A stretch of DNA of 64,000 nt, taken from Oleiagrimonas soli. GTDB lineage: Bacteria > Pseudomonadota > Gammaproteobacteria > Xanthomonadales > Rhodanobacteraceae. Numbering within the stretch: the first letter of the stretch is position 1; the number at the start of each line of letters is the position of its first letter. Below the pieces are notes generated by a model, which was given only the letters and a program-made list of their open reading frames with translations, was not told the DNA's origin and made no database searches. Below are positions 1 through 9,938 of this stretch, one piece after another. The stretch lies in the NCBI RefSeq assembly GCF_000761445.1, contig NZ_KN196470.1:1472823-1536822 (forward strand). The letters run 5' to 3'. A program made the position numbers and the translations under genes.

Positions 1-1
1 G

Positions 2-571
2 CCGTCCGAAGCGCTGGAGGTGAAGCTGAGCTTCCGCAACGGCGAAGCGGTGGCGGTCGATGGCGAGTCGCTGGCCGGACATCAGATCCTGGCGCGCCTG
101 AACCGGCAGTTCGCCGCCTACGGCGTCGGTCGCGGCCTGTACACCGGCGACACCACCATCGGTCTCAAGGGCCGCATCGTGTACGAGGCGCCGGGCCTGT
201 TCGCGCTGCTGGCCGCGCACCGCGCGCTGGAAGAAGCCGTGCTGTCGAAGGCGCAGAATCGCTTCAAGCCGCTGGTGGCCAAGCAGTGGGTCGAACTGGT
301 TTACGAGGGCTTCTTCCACGATCCGCTGAAGGCCGATCTGGAAGCCTTCCTGGCGTCCAGCCAGCGCTGCGTCAACGGCACCGTCACGCTGCGCACCGAA
401 GGCGCCAAGGTCGATGCCGTCGGCGTCGAATCGCCGCACATCCTCAACGCCAAGGGCGCGACCTACGCGCAGTCGGCCGACTGGGGCGTGGAAGAGGCCG
501 AGGGCTTCATCAAGCTGTTCGGCATGAGTTCGTCGCTGTGGGCGGAAGTGAACCGTGGAGTAGGCGGGTGA
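2..571 (+). CDS. argG: Argininosuccinate synthase, C-terminal part (5' truncated by window edge)
   Basis: The frame is open from base 2, so the gene begins before the window and only its last 189 residues are visible. They match the C-terminal tetramerisation half of argininosuccinate synthase, which joins citrulline and aspartate using ATP; recognisable stretches are [26 protein letters not shown] and a conserved end around [14 protein letters not shown]. It is the upstream member of the arg-pro block. In Xanthomonadales the preceding gene is normally the N-acetylornithine carbamoyltransferase, which lies outside this window. The reading frame ends directly against an inverted repeat (571-603), so the stop codon touches the repeat. 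The family call is secure; the start cannot be seen. Confidence 0.95.
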   Translation, partial: PSEALEVKLSFRNGEAVAVDGESLAGHQILARLNRQFAAYGVGRGLYTGDTTIGLKGRIVYEAPGLFALLAAHRALEEAVLSKAQNRFKPLVAKQWVELVYEGFFHDPLKADLEAFLASSQRCVNGTVTLRTEGAKVDAVGVESPHILNAKGATYAQSADWGVEEAEGFIKLFGMSSSLWAEVNRGVGG

Positions 572-727
572 GTCACTGGGTCCCGGCGTGCGCCGGGATG
601 ACGACCGAAGGGAATGCCCGTGGTGCGACCCAAGGGAATGCCCGAGGTGTGACCGAAGGATGGGCTATCCATGAAGGCGACATAGCTTTTCAGCCGTCAT
701 CCCGGCGAAAGCCGGGACCCAGTGACT
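571..727. repeat. REP-like inverted pair enclosing 24-nt tandem repeats
   Basis: Two arms of about 32 nt (571-603 and 695-727) face each other. Each begins or ends with AGTCACTGGGTCCCGGC and GCCGGGATGACG or the complement, and each can fold on itself around CCCGGC/GCCGGG. Between them lie two copies of a 24-nt unit (604-627 and 628-651, differing at a few bases) and the start of a third (652-660). This fills the argG-argE gap and resembles the dispersed palindromic repeats (REP/BIME type) of many proteobacterial genomes. It may act as a transcript-stabilising or attenuating hairpin between argG and argE; that role is inferred. Confidence 0.75.
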
Positions 728-773
728 TTCGAGCCATAACGAAACGAATGATGACCATCACGGATATCAACGG

Positions 774-1871
774 ATGAATCTTCTCGATAGCACGCTCGAA
801 CACCTCAAGGCGCTGGTCGGCTTCGACACGCGCAACCCGCCGCGTGCCATCGGCACCGACGGCATCTTCGACTATCTGCAGGCGCAGCTGCCGGACTTCG
901 ACTGCACGCTGACCGACCACGGCGCGGGCGCGGTCAGCCTGCTGGCCGTGCGCGGCACGCCGCGGCTGCTGTTCAACGTGCATCTGGACACGGTGCCGGA
1001 TTCGCCGCGCTGGACCGCCAGCCCGTTCGAGCTGCGCATCGGCGACGACCGCGCGACGGCGCTGGGCGCCTGCGACATCAAGGGCGCGGCGGCGGCGATG
1101 CTGGCGGTGGCGCAGGCGGGCGCGGGCGATTGCGCGTTCCTGTTCTCCACCGATGAGGAAGCCAACGACGCGCGCTGCGTGCCCAACTTCGTGCGCGAAC
1201 CGCACGACTACGAAGCCGTGATCGTGGCCGAACCGACCCGCTGCGAGGCGGTACTCGCGCATCGCGGCATTCACTCGGTGCGCATGCGCTTCGCCGGCCG
1301 TGCCGGACACGCCTCGGGCGAGCAGAAGGCGTCCGACAGCGCGCTGCATCAGGCCGTGCGCTGGGGCAGCCGCGCGCTGGACTACGTCGAGGCGCAGGCG
1401 CATCACCGCTTCGGCGGCATGACCGGTCTGCGTTTCAACCTCGGCCGCATCGAGGGCGGCATCAAAGCCAATGTCATCGCGCCCGAGGCGGAGCTCAAGT
1501 TCGGCTTTCGGCCGCTGCCGTCGATGGACCCCGACGCGCTGCTGAGGACGTTCCACGATCTGGCCGATCCGCATCCGGCCGAATTCGAGGAGACCTTCCG
1601 CGGCCCGTCGCTGCCGGCCGGCGACATTGCCGCCGCCGAGTCGCGTCGCCTCGCCGCGCGCGATCTGGCCGACGAACTCGGACTGCCGATCGGCAACGCG
1701 GTCGACTTCTGGACCGAGGCCTCGCTGTTCTCCGCGGCCGGCTACACGACCATGGTGTTCGGTCCGGGCGACATCGCCCAGGCACACACCGCCGACGAAT
1801 GGGTGGCGCTGGACCAGCTCGCCGCCTACGTCGGTCACCTGCAACGCATCATTCACGATGGACATGCATAA
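774..1871 (+). CDS. argE: N-acetyl-L-citrulline / N-acetyl-L-ornithine deacetylase (M20 family)
   Basis: This 365-residue zinc peptidase-like amidohydrolase of the M20 family removes the acetyl group from the arginine-pathway intermediate. Family metal and catalytic motifs are visible: HLDTVPDSP (first metal His and catalytic Asp), CDIKGAA (bridging Asp), STDEEAND (catalytic Glu and metal Glu), GRAGHASG in the dimerisation region, and a C-terminal AQAHTADEW with the last metal His. The sequence is very close to what I recall of Xanthomonas acetylcitrulline deacetylase ([40 protein letters not shown]). That enzyme prefers acetylcitrulline because the pathway carbamoylates acetylornithine first. 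The fused NAGS/NAGK next door supports the same reading. The next gene begins 7 nt after its stop, or overlaps it if an earlier start is used. Confidence 0.93.
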   Translation: MNLLDSTLEHLKALVGFDTRNPPRAIGTDGIFDYLQAQLPDFDCTLTDHGAGAVSLLAVRGTPRLLFNVHLDTVPDSPRWTASPFELRIGDDRATALGACDIKGAAAAMLAVAQAGAGDCAFLFSTDEEANDARCVPNFVREPHDYEAVIVAEPTRCEAVLAHRGIHSVRMRFAGRAGHASGEQKASDSALHQAVRWGSRALDYVEAQAHHRFGGMTGLRFNLGRIEGGIKANVIAPEAELKFGFRPLPSMDPDALLRTFHDLADPHPAEFEETFRGPSLPAGDIAAAESRRLAARDLADELGLPIGNAVDFWTEASLFSAAGYTTMVFGPGDIAQAHTADEWVALDQLAAYVGHLQRIIHDGHA

Positions 1872-1878
1872 GACGACG

Positions 1879-3204
1879 ATGGATACGCACAAGAACACGC
1901 GACAGACGATCGTCCGTCTGCTCTCCTCGATGGGCAGCGCCAAGGAGATCCAGCAGTATCTCAAGCGCTTCTCGCAGCTCGACGCCAAACGCTTCGCCGT
2001 GGTCAAGGTCGGCGGCGCGGTGCTGCGCGACGAACTCGACGCGCTGATCTCCTCGCTGTCGTTCCTGCAGCAGGTCGGGCTGACGCCGATCGTGCTGCAC
2101 GGCGCTGGTCCGCAGCTCGACGAGGAGATGACCGCCGCCGGCATCGAGAAGCAGACCGTCGACGGCCTGCGCGTCACCTCGCCAAAGGCGCTGGAAGTCG
2201 TGCGTCGCGTGTTCCAGACGCAGAACCTGCGCCTGGTCGAGGCGCTGCAGGACATGGACGTGCGCGCCACGTCGATCCTGTCCGGCGTGTTCGAGGCCAG
2301 CTTCCTGGACCGCGACCGCCTCGGCCTGGTCGGCGGTGTCGACGCCGTGAACTTGGCGCCGATCGAGGCCAGCCTGCGTATCGGTTCGATTCCGGTGATC
2401 GCCTCGCTGGGCGAGACCGCGGAAGGACAGATCCTCAACGTCAACGCCGACTTCGCCGCCAACGAACTGGTGCGCGCGTTGCAGCCGTACAAGATCGTGT
2501 TCCTGACCGGCACCGGCGGTCTGCTCGACGAGCACGGCGAGATCATCGACTCGATCAACCTGCGCACCGAGTACGAGCATCTGATGGCGCAGCCGTGGCT
2601 GCACTCGGGCATGCGCCTGAAGATCGATCAGATCAAGCATCTGCTGGACGACCTGCCGCTGACCTCGTCGGTATCGATCACGCGTCCGGGCCAGCTCGCC
2701 AAGGAGCTGTTCACGCACAAGGGCTCGGGCACGCTGATCCGACGCGGCGAACGCGTGCTCACGTTCGAGGGCAGCTGGGACGGCGTCGACATCTCGCGTC
2801 TGCGCGCGCTGATCGAGTCCAGCTTCCGTCGCCGGCTGGCCGCGGACTACTTCGAGCGGACCCAGCCCTACCGCGTCTACATCAGCGAGAACTACCGCGC
2901 GGCGATGATCCTCACCGAAGAAGAGGGCTTCGCCTACCTGGACAAGTTCGCCGTGCTCGACGACGCCCAGGGCGAGGGCATCGGCCGCGCGGTGTGGCAG
3001 GTGATGCGCGAGGCCAATCCGCGCCTGTTCTGGCGTTCGCGGCACGGCAACGTCGTCAATCACTTCTACTACGCCGAGTCCGACGGTTGTCTCAAGCAGG
3101 AGCACTGGAAGGTGTTCTGGTACGGGCTGGACGGTTTCGACGCCATCGCCCGCTGCGTCGCGCATTGCGCGCAGCGTCCGGCCACGCTGGAGGACGCTGC
3201 GTGA
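1879..3204 (+). CDS. argB: Bifunctional N-acetylglutamate synthase/kinase
   Basis: This 441-residue protein makes and then phosphorylates N-acetylglutamate, the first two steps of arginine synthesis. The N-terminal amino-acid kinase domain (about residues 1-290) starts with the mobile helix [17 protein letters not shown] and has [35 protein letters not shown] and the arginine-site region [16 protein letters not shown]. The C-terminal part (about 295-441) is a vertebrate-like N-acetyltransferase domain with [29 protein letters not shown] and FYYAESDGC. This two-domain form is the one known from Xanthomonas and relatives. In-frame ATGs also exist at 1858 and 1864. I chose 1879 because it avoids overlap with argE and gives the [15 protein letters not shown] start seen in relatives; none has a strong ribosome site. 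No separate argA is needed. Confidence 0.93.
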   Translation: MDTHKNTRQTIVRLLSSMGSAKEIQQYLKRFSQLDAKRFAVVKVGGAVLRDELDALISSLSFLQQVGLTPIVLHGAGPQLDEEMTAAGIEKQTVDGLRVTSPKALEVVRRVFQTQNLRLVEALQDMDVRATSILSGVFEASFLDRDRLGLVGGVDAVNLAPIEASLRIGSIPVIASLGETAEGQILNVNADFAANELVRALQPYKIVFLTGTGGLLDEHGEIIDSINLRTEYEHLMAQPWLHSGMRLKIDQIKHLLDDLPLTSSVSITRPGQLAKELFTHKGSGTLIRRGERVLTFEGSWDGVDISRLRALIESSFRRRLAADYFERTQPYRVYISENYRAAMILTEEEGFAYLDKFAVLDDAQGEGIGRAVWQVMREANPRLFWRSRHGNVVNHFYYAESDGCLKQEHWKVFWYGLDGFDAIARCVAHCAQRPATLEDAA

Positions 3205-3800
3205 GCGCCTGGCTGCAACCGGTGACGCTGGAAGACGTCCACGTCGCACTCGAACCGCTGACGCGCGCGCATCACGACGCGCTGGTCGAGGCTGCGTCCG
3301 ACGGCGCGCTGTGGAACCTCTGGTTCACGTCGGTGCCGACGCCCGAGGGCATGGCCGCCTATATCGATGAAGCGCTGGCCGACACCGCGCAGGGCGCGGC
3401 GCAGGCCTTCGTGGTGCGGCGCAAGCAGGATGGTCGTGTCGTCGGCTGCACGCGGCTCGGTCATGCCGACGCGGTGAATCGGCGCGTCGAGATCGGCTGG
3501 ACCTGGTACGCCGCCAGCGCGCAGCGCAGCGCGGTCAACACCGCCTGCAAGCGGCTGCTGCTGGGGCACGCGTTCGAGACCCTGCAATGCGCCGCCGTCG
3601 AGCTGCGCACGCATCGCTTGAATCGGCGTTCGCGCGCCGCCATCGAACGACTGGGCGCGCAGCTCGACGGCGTGCTGCGCAACCATCGGCGCATGGACGA
3701 CGGCAGCTACCGCGACACCGTCGTCTACTCGATCATCGATGCCGAGTGGCCGGCCATTCGCCGTCACCTCGATCATCTGCTGGGAGCACACGTTTCATGA
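3201..3800 (+). CDS. GNAT-family N-acetyltransferase inside the arg operon
   Basis: This 199-residue protein belongs to the RimJ/RimL-like GNAT fold (acetyl-CoA dependent N-acyl transfer). The N-terminus, [25 protein letters not shown], is typical of RimJ-like proteins. The centre shows [24 protein letters not shown], and the end has [29 protein letters not shown], the usual N-x-x-S-x-x-x-I-E-R-L-G helix of this group. It starts with GTG overlapping the argB stop (GTGA), and its own stop overlaps the argC start (ATGA), so translation of argB, this gene and argC is probably coupled. The substrate cannot be told from sequence. A housekeeping acetylation of an amine or a protein N-terminus is as likely as a direct arginine-pathway role. 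Confidence 0.88.
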   Translation: MSAWLQPVTLEDVHVALEPLTRAHHDALVEAASDGALWNLWFTSVPTPEGMAAYIDEALADTAQGAAQAFVVRRKQDGRVVGCTRLGHADAVNRRVEIGWTWYAASAQRSAVNTACKRLLLGHAFETLQCAAVELRTHRLNRRSRAAIERLGAQLDGVLRNHRRMDDGSYRDTVVYSIIDAEWPAIRRHLDHLLGAHVS

Positions 3801-4741
3801 GCAAGACCGTCGGCCTCATCGGCGCACGCGGCCACACCGGCGCCGAACTGATCCGCCTGATCGCCGGCCATCCGCAGCTGGAGCTGGCCTTCGTGTCCTC
3901 GCGCGAGCTGGACGGCGCGCGCGTCGACGCGCATGTGGACGGCTACGAGGGCGATCTGCGCTACACGCGCCTGGACGCCAACGAGGCCGCGACGCAGGGT
4001 ACGGACGCCGTGATCCTGGCGTTGCCCAACGACGCCTCGACGCCGTTCGTCGAGGCGATCGATGCGCAGGCGCCGGAGACCGTGGTGGTGGACCTCTCCG
4101 CCGACCGCCGCTTCGACCGTGGTTGGTACTACGGTCTGCCCGAACTGACCCGCGAGCGCTATCGCGGCGAGAAGCGCATCAGCAATCCCGGCTGCTACGC
4201 CACCGCGATCCAGCTTGCCGTCGCGCCGATGAAGGAACTGCTGGTCGGTCCGCCGGTCTGCTTCGGCGTGTCCGGCTATTCCGGCGCGGGCACCACGCCG
4301 TCGCCGCGCAACGATCCCGAGCAGCTGCGCGACAACCTGATGCCGTACAGCCTGGTGCATCACATGCACGAGCGCGAGTGCAGTTTCCAGCTCGGCATCC
4401 CGGTCGAATTCATGCCGCACGTGGCGCCGCACTTCCGCGGCCTCACGGTGACCTGCAACCTGTATCTGGACCGCTCGCGCAGCGTCGAGGAACTGATGCA
4501 GCGCTACCGCAGCCGCTACCGGGACGAACCGCTGGTGCGCGTGCAGGACGAGGCGCCGTGGGTCAGCCGCATCGCCGGCCAGCACTACGCTGCCATCGGT
4601 GGACTCAGCGTCGCGCCGGACGGTCGTCGCGCGGTGGTCGTGGCCTGTCTGGACAACCTGCTCAAGGGCGCGGCGACGCAGGCCCTGCAGAATCTCAATC
4701 GCGCGCTGAGCCTTCCGGAACTGGAAGGCATCCCGCACTGA
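3797..4741 (+). CDS. argC: N-acetyl-gamma-glutamyl-phosphate reductase
   Basis: This 314-residue enzyme reduces N-acetylglutamyl phosphate to the semialdehyde with NADPH, the third arginine step. The N-terminal dinucleotide fold reads [22 protein letters not shown]. The catalytic cysteine is Cys133 in SNPGCYATA, and the substrate-binding GVSGYSGAG follows. The C-terminus has [18 protein letters not shown] and [16 protein letters not shown], both normal for the family. Start ATG overlaps the upstream GNAT stop by 4 bases. Length and motifs are complete, so the enzyme should be functional. Confidence 0.96.
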   Translation: MSKTVGLIGARGHTGAELIRLIAGHPQLELAFVSSRELDGARVDAHVDGYEGDLRYTRLDANEAATQGTDAVILALPNDASTPFVEAIDAQAPETVVVDLSADRRFDRGWYYGLPELTRERYRGEKRISNPGCYATAIQLAVAPMKELLVGPPVCFGVSGYSGAGTTPSPRNDPEQLRDNLMPYSLVHHMHERECSFQLGIPVEFMPHVAPHFRGLTVTCNLYLDRSRSVEELMQRYRSRYRDEPLVRVQDEAPWVSRIAGQHYAAIGGLSVAPDGRRAVVVACLDNLLKGAATQALQNLNRALSLPELEGIPH

Positions 4742-4785
4742 ATTTCGACACGACGCAACGAACAGGCACAACGAAGGCATTCCCG

Positions 4786-6099
4786 ATGAGCGATCTGCTT
4801 TGGCAAAAAGACGGCGTGCGCGTGGACGCGCGCATCATGCGATTCCTGGCCGGCGACGACGTGCTGCTGGACCGCGAGTTCCTGCTGCACGACATCACCG
4901 CCAGCAAGGCGCACGTGGCCGGTCTGGGCCGCATCGACGTGCTGAGCGCGGACGAAGTCGCGTCGATCACGCGCGAGCTCGACGCGCTGGCCGAGGATTT
5001 CCGCAACGGTGACTTCATCCTCGACGACACGCACGAGGACGGGCACTCGGCGATCGAGGCGCGTCTGGTCGATCGTCTCGGCGACGTCGGCCGCAAGGTG
5101 CACACCGGCCGCAGTCGCAACGATCAGGTGCTGGTCGCCACGCGGCTGTGGTTGAAGGAGCGTCTGGACGACCTGAGTGATCTGTGCGTCGCCATCGCCG
5201 AAGTGTGTCTGCAGCGTGCCGGCGGCGAATCGCTGCCGCTGCCGGGCTACACGCACCTGCAGCGCGCGGTGGTGTCGTCGACGGCGATGTGGTTCGCCGG
5301 TTTCGCCGAAGGCTTTATCGACAACGCCGCGCGCGCCCGCACCACGCGCGACTGGCTCGACGCCAATCCGCTCGGCACCGCCGCCGGCTACGGCGTGAAC
5401 CTGCCGCTGGATCGTGCTTACACCACCGAGGCGCTCGGCTTCGCGCGCATGCAGGTCAGCCCGATCTACGCGCAGCTTTCGCGCGGCAAGTTCGAGCTCG
5501 GTGCGCTGGACGCGCTGGCTTCGACGCTGCTGGATCTGCGGCGTCTGGCCTGGGATCTGTCGCTGTTCACCACCGCCGAATTCGGCTTCGTGCGTCTGCC
5601 CGACGAATACACCACCGGCAGTTCGATCATGCCCAACAAGCGCAATCCCGACGTGGTCGAAATGCTGCGCGCCAGCTACGCGCCGGTCGCCGCCGCGCGC
5701 GTGGAGATCGAACAGCTGCTGTCGCTGCCCAGCGGCTATCAGCGCGACTTGCAGCTGAGCAAGGGTTCGCTGTGGCACGGCTTCACGCACGGTCTGCGCG
5801 CACTCGACCTGATGCCCGATCTGCTGGCGCGCATGCAGTGGAACGGCGAGGCGATGCGCGCGGCCATCGAGCCGTCGATGCACGCCACCGACGTCGCCAT
5901 CGAACAGGCCGCGGCGGGCGTGCCGTTCCGCACCGCGTACCGCGCTGCGGCGGAGGCGGGCAGCGATACCGGCAGTGGTCGAACGCCTGAATCGAGTCTG
6001 ACCGCGCGCGTCTCTCCGGGCGGCGCAGCGGCGCTGGGCCTTGAAATCCTGCACGACCGCCTCAAGGCTCTTAAGGATAAGCAACGCGAAGCACACTGA
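4786..6099 (+). CDS. argH: Argininosuccinate lyase
   Basis: This 437-residue member of the fumarase/aspartase superfamily splits argininosuccinate into arginine and fumarate, the last arginine step. The signature [11 protein letters not shown] lies at about residues 278-288 and includes the catalytic serine loop. Other landmarks are [10 protein letters not shown] (about residues 105-114) and GYTHLQRA. The N-terminus is a short [29 protein letters not shown] typical of Xanthomonadales, where related enzymes have MWGGRF. It starts 44 bases after argC and ends 20 bases before proB, consistent with one transcript. Confidence 0.95.
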   Translation: MSDLLWQKDGVRVDARIMRFLAGDDVLLDREFLLHDITASKAHVAGLGRIDVLSADEVASITRELDALAEDFRNGDFILDDTHEDGHSAIEARLVDRLGDVGRKVHTGRSRNDQVLVATRLWLKERLDDLSDLCVAIAEVCLQRAGGESLPLPGYTHLQRAVVSSTAMWFAGFAEGFIDNAARARTTRDWLDANPLGTAAGYGVNLPLDRAYTTEALGFARMQVSPIYAQLSRGKFELGALDALASTLLDLRRLAWDLSLFTTAEFGFVRLPDEYTTGSSIMPNKRNPDVVEMLRASYAPVAAARVEIEQLLSLPSGYQRDLQLSKGSLWHGFTHGLRALDLMPDLLARMQWNGEAMRAAIEPSMHATDVAIEQAAAGVPFRTAYRAAAEAGSDTGSGRTPESSLTARVSPGGAAALGLEILHDRLKALKDKQREAH

Positions 6100-6119
6100 T
6101 TGCCACCCATTGAAGGCGC

Positions 6120-7291
6120 ATGACGACACCGAGGAAATTCAAGCAACAACCCGTCCCTCCCTGGAACCGTGCCGTGCTGAAGGTCGGCAGCAGTCTGCTG
6201 GCCGGCAACGACGGCGGACTCAGCACGCAGTACGTGCTCGGCCTGGCGCAGTTCATTTCCGCCTGCCATGCGGCCGGTCGCGAGATCGTGCTGGTCTCGT
6301 CCGGCGCGGTCGCCGCCGGACGCATGCTTCTGGAGGGCCATTCCGACGAAGACACCAGCAGCGCCGCGCGACAAGCCATGGCCGCGCTCGGGCAGACGCA
6401 GACCATCGCGCTGTGGCAGCGCCTGTTCGACCGACCGCTGGCGCAAGTACTGCTGACGCATGACGACATGCGCAACCGGCGCCGCTATCTCAACGCGCGC
6501 GCCACGCTGCAGGAGCTGCTGCGTCACGGCGTGCTGCCGGTGGTCAACGAGAACGACACCGTCGCCGTCGACGAGCTGACGCTGGGCGACAACGACAACC
6601 TCGCCGCCATCGTCGCGGCACTGGTCGACGCCGACCTGCTGTTGATCGCCACCGACATCGACGGCCTGTACACCGGCAACCCGCGCACCAACCCCAACGC
6701 CGAACCCATCGACGAGGTGCCCGAGATCACTCCCGAGATCATGCACATGGCTTCGGGGGCCGGTAGCAGCGTCGGCACCGGCGGCATGCGCACCAAGCTG
6801 GAAGCGGCGCAGAAAGCCTCGGCGGCCGGCATCGAGACCATCCTCTTCAACGGTCGCGACAGCGAAGTCTCGCGTCTGCTGTCGCAGGACATTCTTTGCG
6901 GCACGCGGCTGCGCAGCACGTCCTCGCGGCTGCAGGCGCGCAAGTACTGGCTGCGCCACACGCCGGCCGTGTCCGGCTACATCCGCGTCGACGCCGGCGC
7001 CGCGCGCGCCCTGGTGGAAGAGGGCGCCTCGCTGCTGCCGAAAGGCGTGATCGAAGCCAGCGGCGAATTCCAGCGCGGCGACATGGTCGAGATCATCACC
7101 GACGACAGCTCGCGTTGCATCGCCCGCGGCATCACCCAATACGGGGCCGCGGAGATCAACCTGATCCACGGTTGCCACACGCGCGACATCGAGGAACGCC
7201 TCGGCTACAGCTACGGCGATTCCATCGTGCATCGCGACGATCTGGCGCGAACCGATCCCCTGGACGCCTATACGACAGGAGTGGAATTTTC

Positions 7292-7295
<4 letters not shown>
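6120..7295 (+). CDS. proB: Glutamate 5-kinase with C-terminal PUA domain
   Basis: This 391-residue enzyme phosphorylates glutamate, the committed step of proline synthesis. The amino-acid kinase domain (about residues 18-270) has [44 protein letters not shown] and [15 protein letters not shown] domain follows (about residues 290-375; [30 protein letters not shown]). An N-terminal extension of about 17 residues precedes the kinase core. The start lies behind an AAGG box in the short argH-proB gap. Its stop overlaps the proA start by 4 bases, so ProA and ProB are probably made together. Confidence 0.95.
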
Positions 7296-8563
<1,268 letters not shown>

Positions 8564-8590
8564 GGCAGGGCAAAACCGCAGCCATCGATC

Positions 8591-8621
8591 AAACGCCTGC
8601 GCCCGGAGCGCAGGCGTTTTC
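8591..8621 (+). terminator. Rho-independent terminator after proA
   Basis: A perfect 12-bp stem (8591-8602 and 8608-8619) with a 5-nt loop has an A-run on the left and TTTT on the right. It closes the arg-pro transcription block and separates it from the cassette array. Confidence 0.93.
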
Positions 8622-8829
8622 TTATGTCTGGCACGTTCCCTTTTACGCCGCCACTTCCGACCGATAACTCACTTACGCCCCCGGATCTGGAATGTATCCA
8701 CTCGCCGTTCAGCGAGCAAAGAATGCCTGGTGTCAGCAACACCTTGAATGTGTGGGCACTTTTCCTTGACTGTCCGTTCGGGCTCCCTGAATATCCGGTG
8801 TTATGCCCCGGATGTGGGGTCTACTTGTA
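8622..8829 (+). other. Left flank of cassette array, no supported gene
   Basis: About 200 bases lie between the proA terminator and the first cassette boundary. A 68-codon open frame (8624-8830) ending in CPGCGVYL is present, but it lacks a ribosome site and recognisable homology. A GTTATGC heptamer at 8800-8806 equals the core of the later attC (11810-11816), so this may be the worn end of an older cassette. No attI or integrase gene was found. Confidence 0.3.
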
Positions 8830-8852
8830 GTTAGACGTCATAGGAGGTCACG

Positions 8853-9071
8853 ATGAGCTTGTGCCCATACTGCAAAGAAGAGTTCACCTATGTCGTTAGC
8901 GTCGGCGTCGTAGTCATGGGCCATGACACTCACAACCATGCGGTGTCTTATAACTGCCCGCACTGCGAAACATCGCTGTCAGTAACAAGCGATCATCACG
9001 AAGTGCAACGAGACATGATCACGGCAGTTGTTGCGGCCATCAAAGACGGCAGCGCGCGTGGTGCCGTCTAA
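8853..9071 (+). CDS. Small zinc-ribbon-like cassette protein of unknown function
   Basis: This 72-residue protein has two Cys pairs, CPYC near the N-terminus and CPHC near residue 33, the spacing expected of a small zinc ribbon. The middle is GVVVMGHDTHNHAVSYN and the end is rich in acidic residues and His. A strong AGGAGGT ribosome site sits 5 nt before the ATG, and the gene fills the first cassette, which is the normal cassette layout. Its TAA stop overlaps the first attC core (GTCTAAC). I do not recognise a family. A metal- or nucleic-acid-binding role is only a guess from the Cys pairs. Confidence 0.75.
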   Translation: MSLCPYCKEEFTYVVSVGVVVMGHDTHNHAVSYNCPHCETSLSVTSDHHEVQRDMITAVVAAIKDGSARGAV

Positions 9072-9121
9072 CATCTCATCCAAGCGGACGGCTCCGCCGC
9101 CGCTTAATTCAAGCGTTAGGC
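9066..9121 (+). other. attC recombination site of cassette 1
   Basis: This 56-nt imperfect palindrome opens with GTCTAAC (9066-9072) and closes with GTTAGGC (9115-9121). The inner arms are CCAAGCGG and CCGCTTAATT, with a CGGACGGCTCCGCCG centre. Size and layout are those of Xanthomonas-type short attC sites. Confidence 0.9.
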
Positions 9122-9140
9122 GTCAACAATCGGAGTCTTC

Positions 9141-9464
9141 ATGTCTCTACTGCCATGGTTCTTTATCGCTGGCGGCTTGATTGCTCTTTTCGCCATGCAT
9201 CGTTGGCTCGCGTCGAAGAGGGTGCGTCAGGTAGTGCGAGCCAGGACGGCCGACAGCGCTCCAAACCTGCCGCATGGCAGAAAAAAAGCCGCGCAGAGAC
9301 GCAATTCCGCTCCCGCAATTCATCTTGCAATGCGAGTCTTGGTATCACTCATTGTGCTATTAAGCTCAATTTTCATTATTCTCCGAACGGGGTCTTCCGA
9401 CGCGGAGCAAAAATGGGCGTTTGGCGCAGTAGGAACTATTCTTGGCTACTGGCTTAAAGCATGA
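9141..9464 (+). CDS. Small two-helix membrane protein, cassette-borne
   Basis: This 107-residue protein has two predicted membrane helices. The first is at the N-terminus (LLPWFFIAGGLIALFAMHRW) and the second at about residues 63-82 (AMRVLVSLIVLLSSIFIIL). A basic linker separates them (RKKAAQRRN), and a final hydrophobic stretch reads WAFGAVGTILGYWLKA. A CGGAG box lies upstream of the ATG. It is the only gene of the second cassette. Membrane proteins of no known family are common in cassette arrays; no function can be assigned. Confidence 0.7.
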   Translation: MSLLPWFFIAGGLIALFAMHRWLASKRVRQVVRARTADSAPNLPHGRKKAAQRRNSAPAIHLAMRVLVSLIVLLSSIFIILRTGSSDAEQKWAFGAVGTILGYWLKA

Positions 9465-9495
9465 GTGGCTCGCTTATCAGTCGCGTATGGTCTGT

Positions 9496-9552
9496 GACTA
9501 ACCACTCATTCGAGGCGGACGGCTACGCCGCCGCTCAATTCCAGTGTTAGCC
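9496..9552 (+). other. attC recombination site of cassette 2
   Basis: The site is 57 nt long. First core GACTAAC (9496-9502), last core GTTAGCC (9546-9552), inner arms CGAGGCGGACGG and GCCGCTCAATTCCAG. The first core is one base off the complement of the cassette's left end (GTTAGGC). Confidence 0.88.
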
Positions 9553-9938
9553 TTCACCAATTGTCTGAAAATGGTGAGAAAATGAGAAAAAGGTGTCACC
9601 ATTTCGCCGCCGCCTGTCAATAGAACCATAAGCGCCCGTCGCCCCGCTGCCGGGGAGATCGGTGCCACGTAGCCATGGGTCCGACTTCCGCTGCGTTTTT
9701 TTCGGCGCGAGGATCGCGCCAGTCACCGTTCTGGTTGTCAGCCAAACACTCGTCGGTCAACGCGGGATCCGTCCAGGTGCGCGCTTGCGCTGCACAGGAT
9801 GACGGGCTCTAGGTCCCAACCCTTCGTGGCTCGGTCCGCGTGCGGTCCAGCCTGCTACATGGTGGCCGACGGTCACGACCATTCAGGGTCACTGGCTCAA
9901 AGCCAAACACCAGTTCCGGTCTGCGACCGCCGGCACGA
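9553..9938. other. Broken cassette start and 3' flank of IS110-type remnant
   Basis: About 385 bases hold no convincing gene. The left end is the beginning of a third cassette, whose matching attC is missing. It contains AAATGGTGA facing TCACCATTT (around 9569-9604), which includes a variant of the dispersed GGTGTCA repeat. From roughly 9640 to the transposase stop the sequence is non-coding and GC-rich and is probably the downstream flank of the IS110-type element. In IS110/IS1111 elements a flank of this size can encode the guide (bridge) RNA. I see no decisive structure here. Confidence 0.4.

Noticed and set aside
690-2612. A 640-codon minus-strand frame opposite argE/argB
   Set aside because: Shadow of high-GC coding sequence; no recognisable domain, while the plus strand encodes complete conserved enzymes.
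8800-8806. GTTATGC as another attC end
   Set aside because: It equals a true core found at 11810, but no matching left core with pairing arms could be identified upstream, so it is not called as attC.
8624-8830. A 68-codon frame between the proA terminator and cassette 1
   Set aside because: No ribosome site, starts within the terminator flank, no family resemblance; kept only as a flank description.
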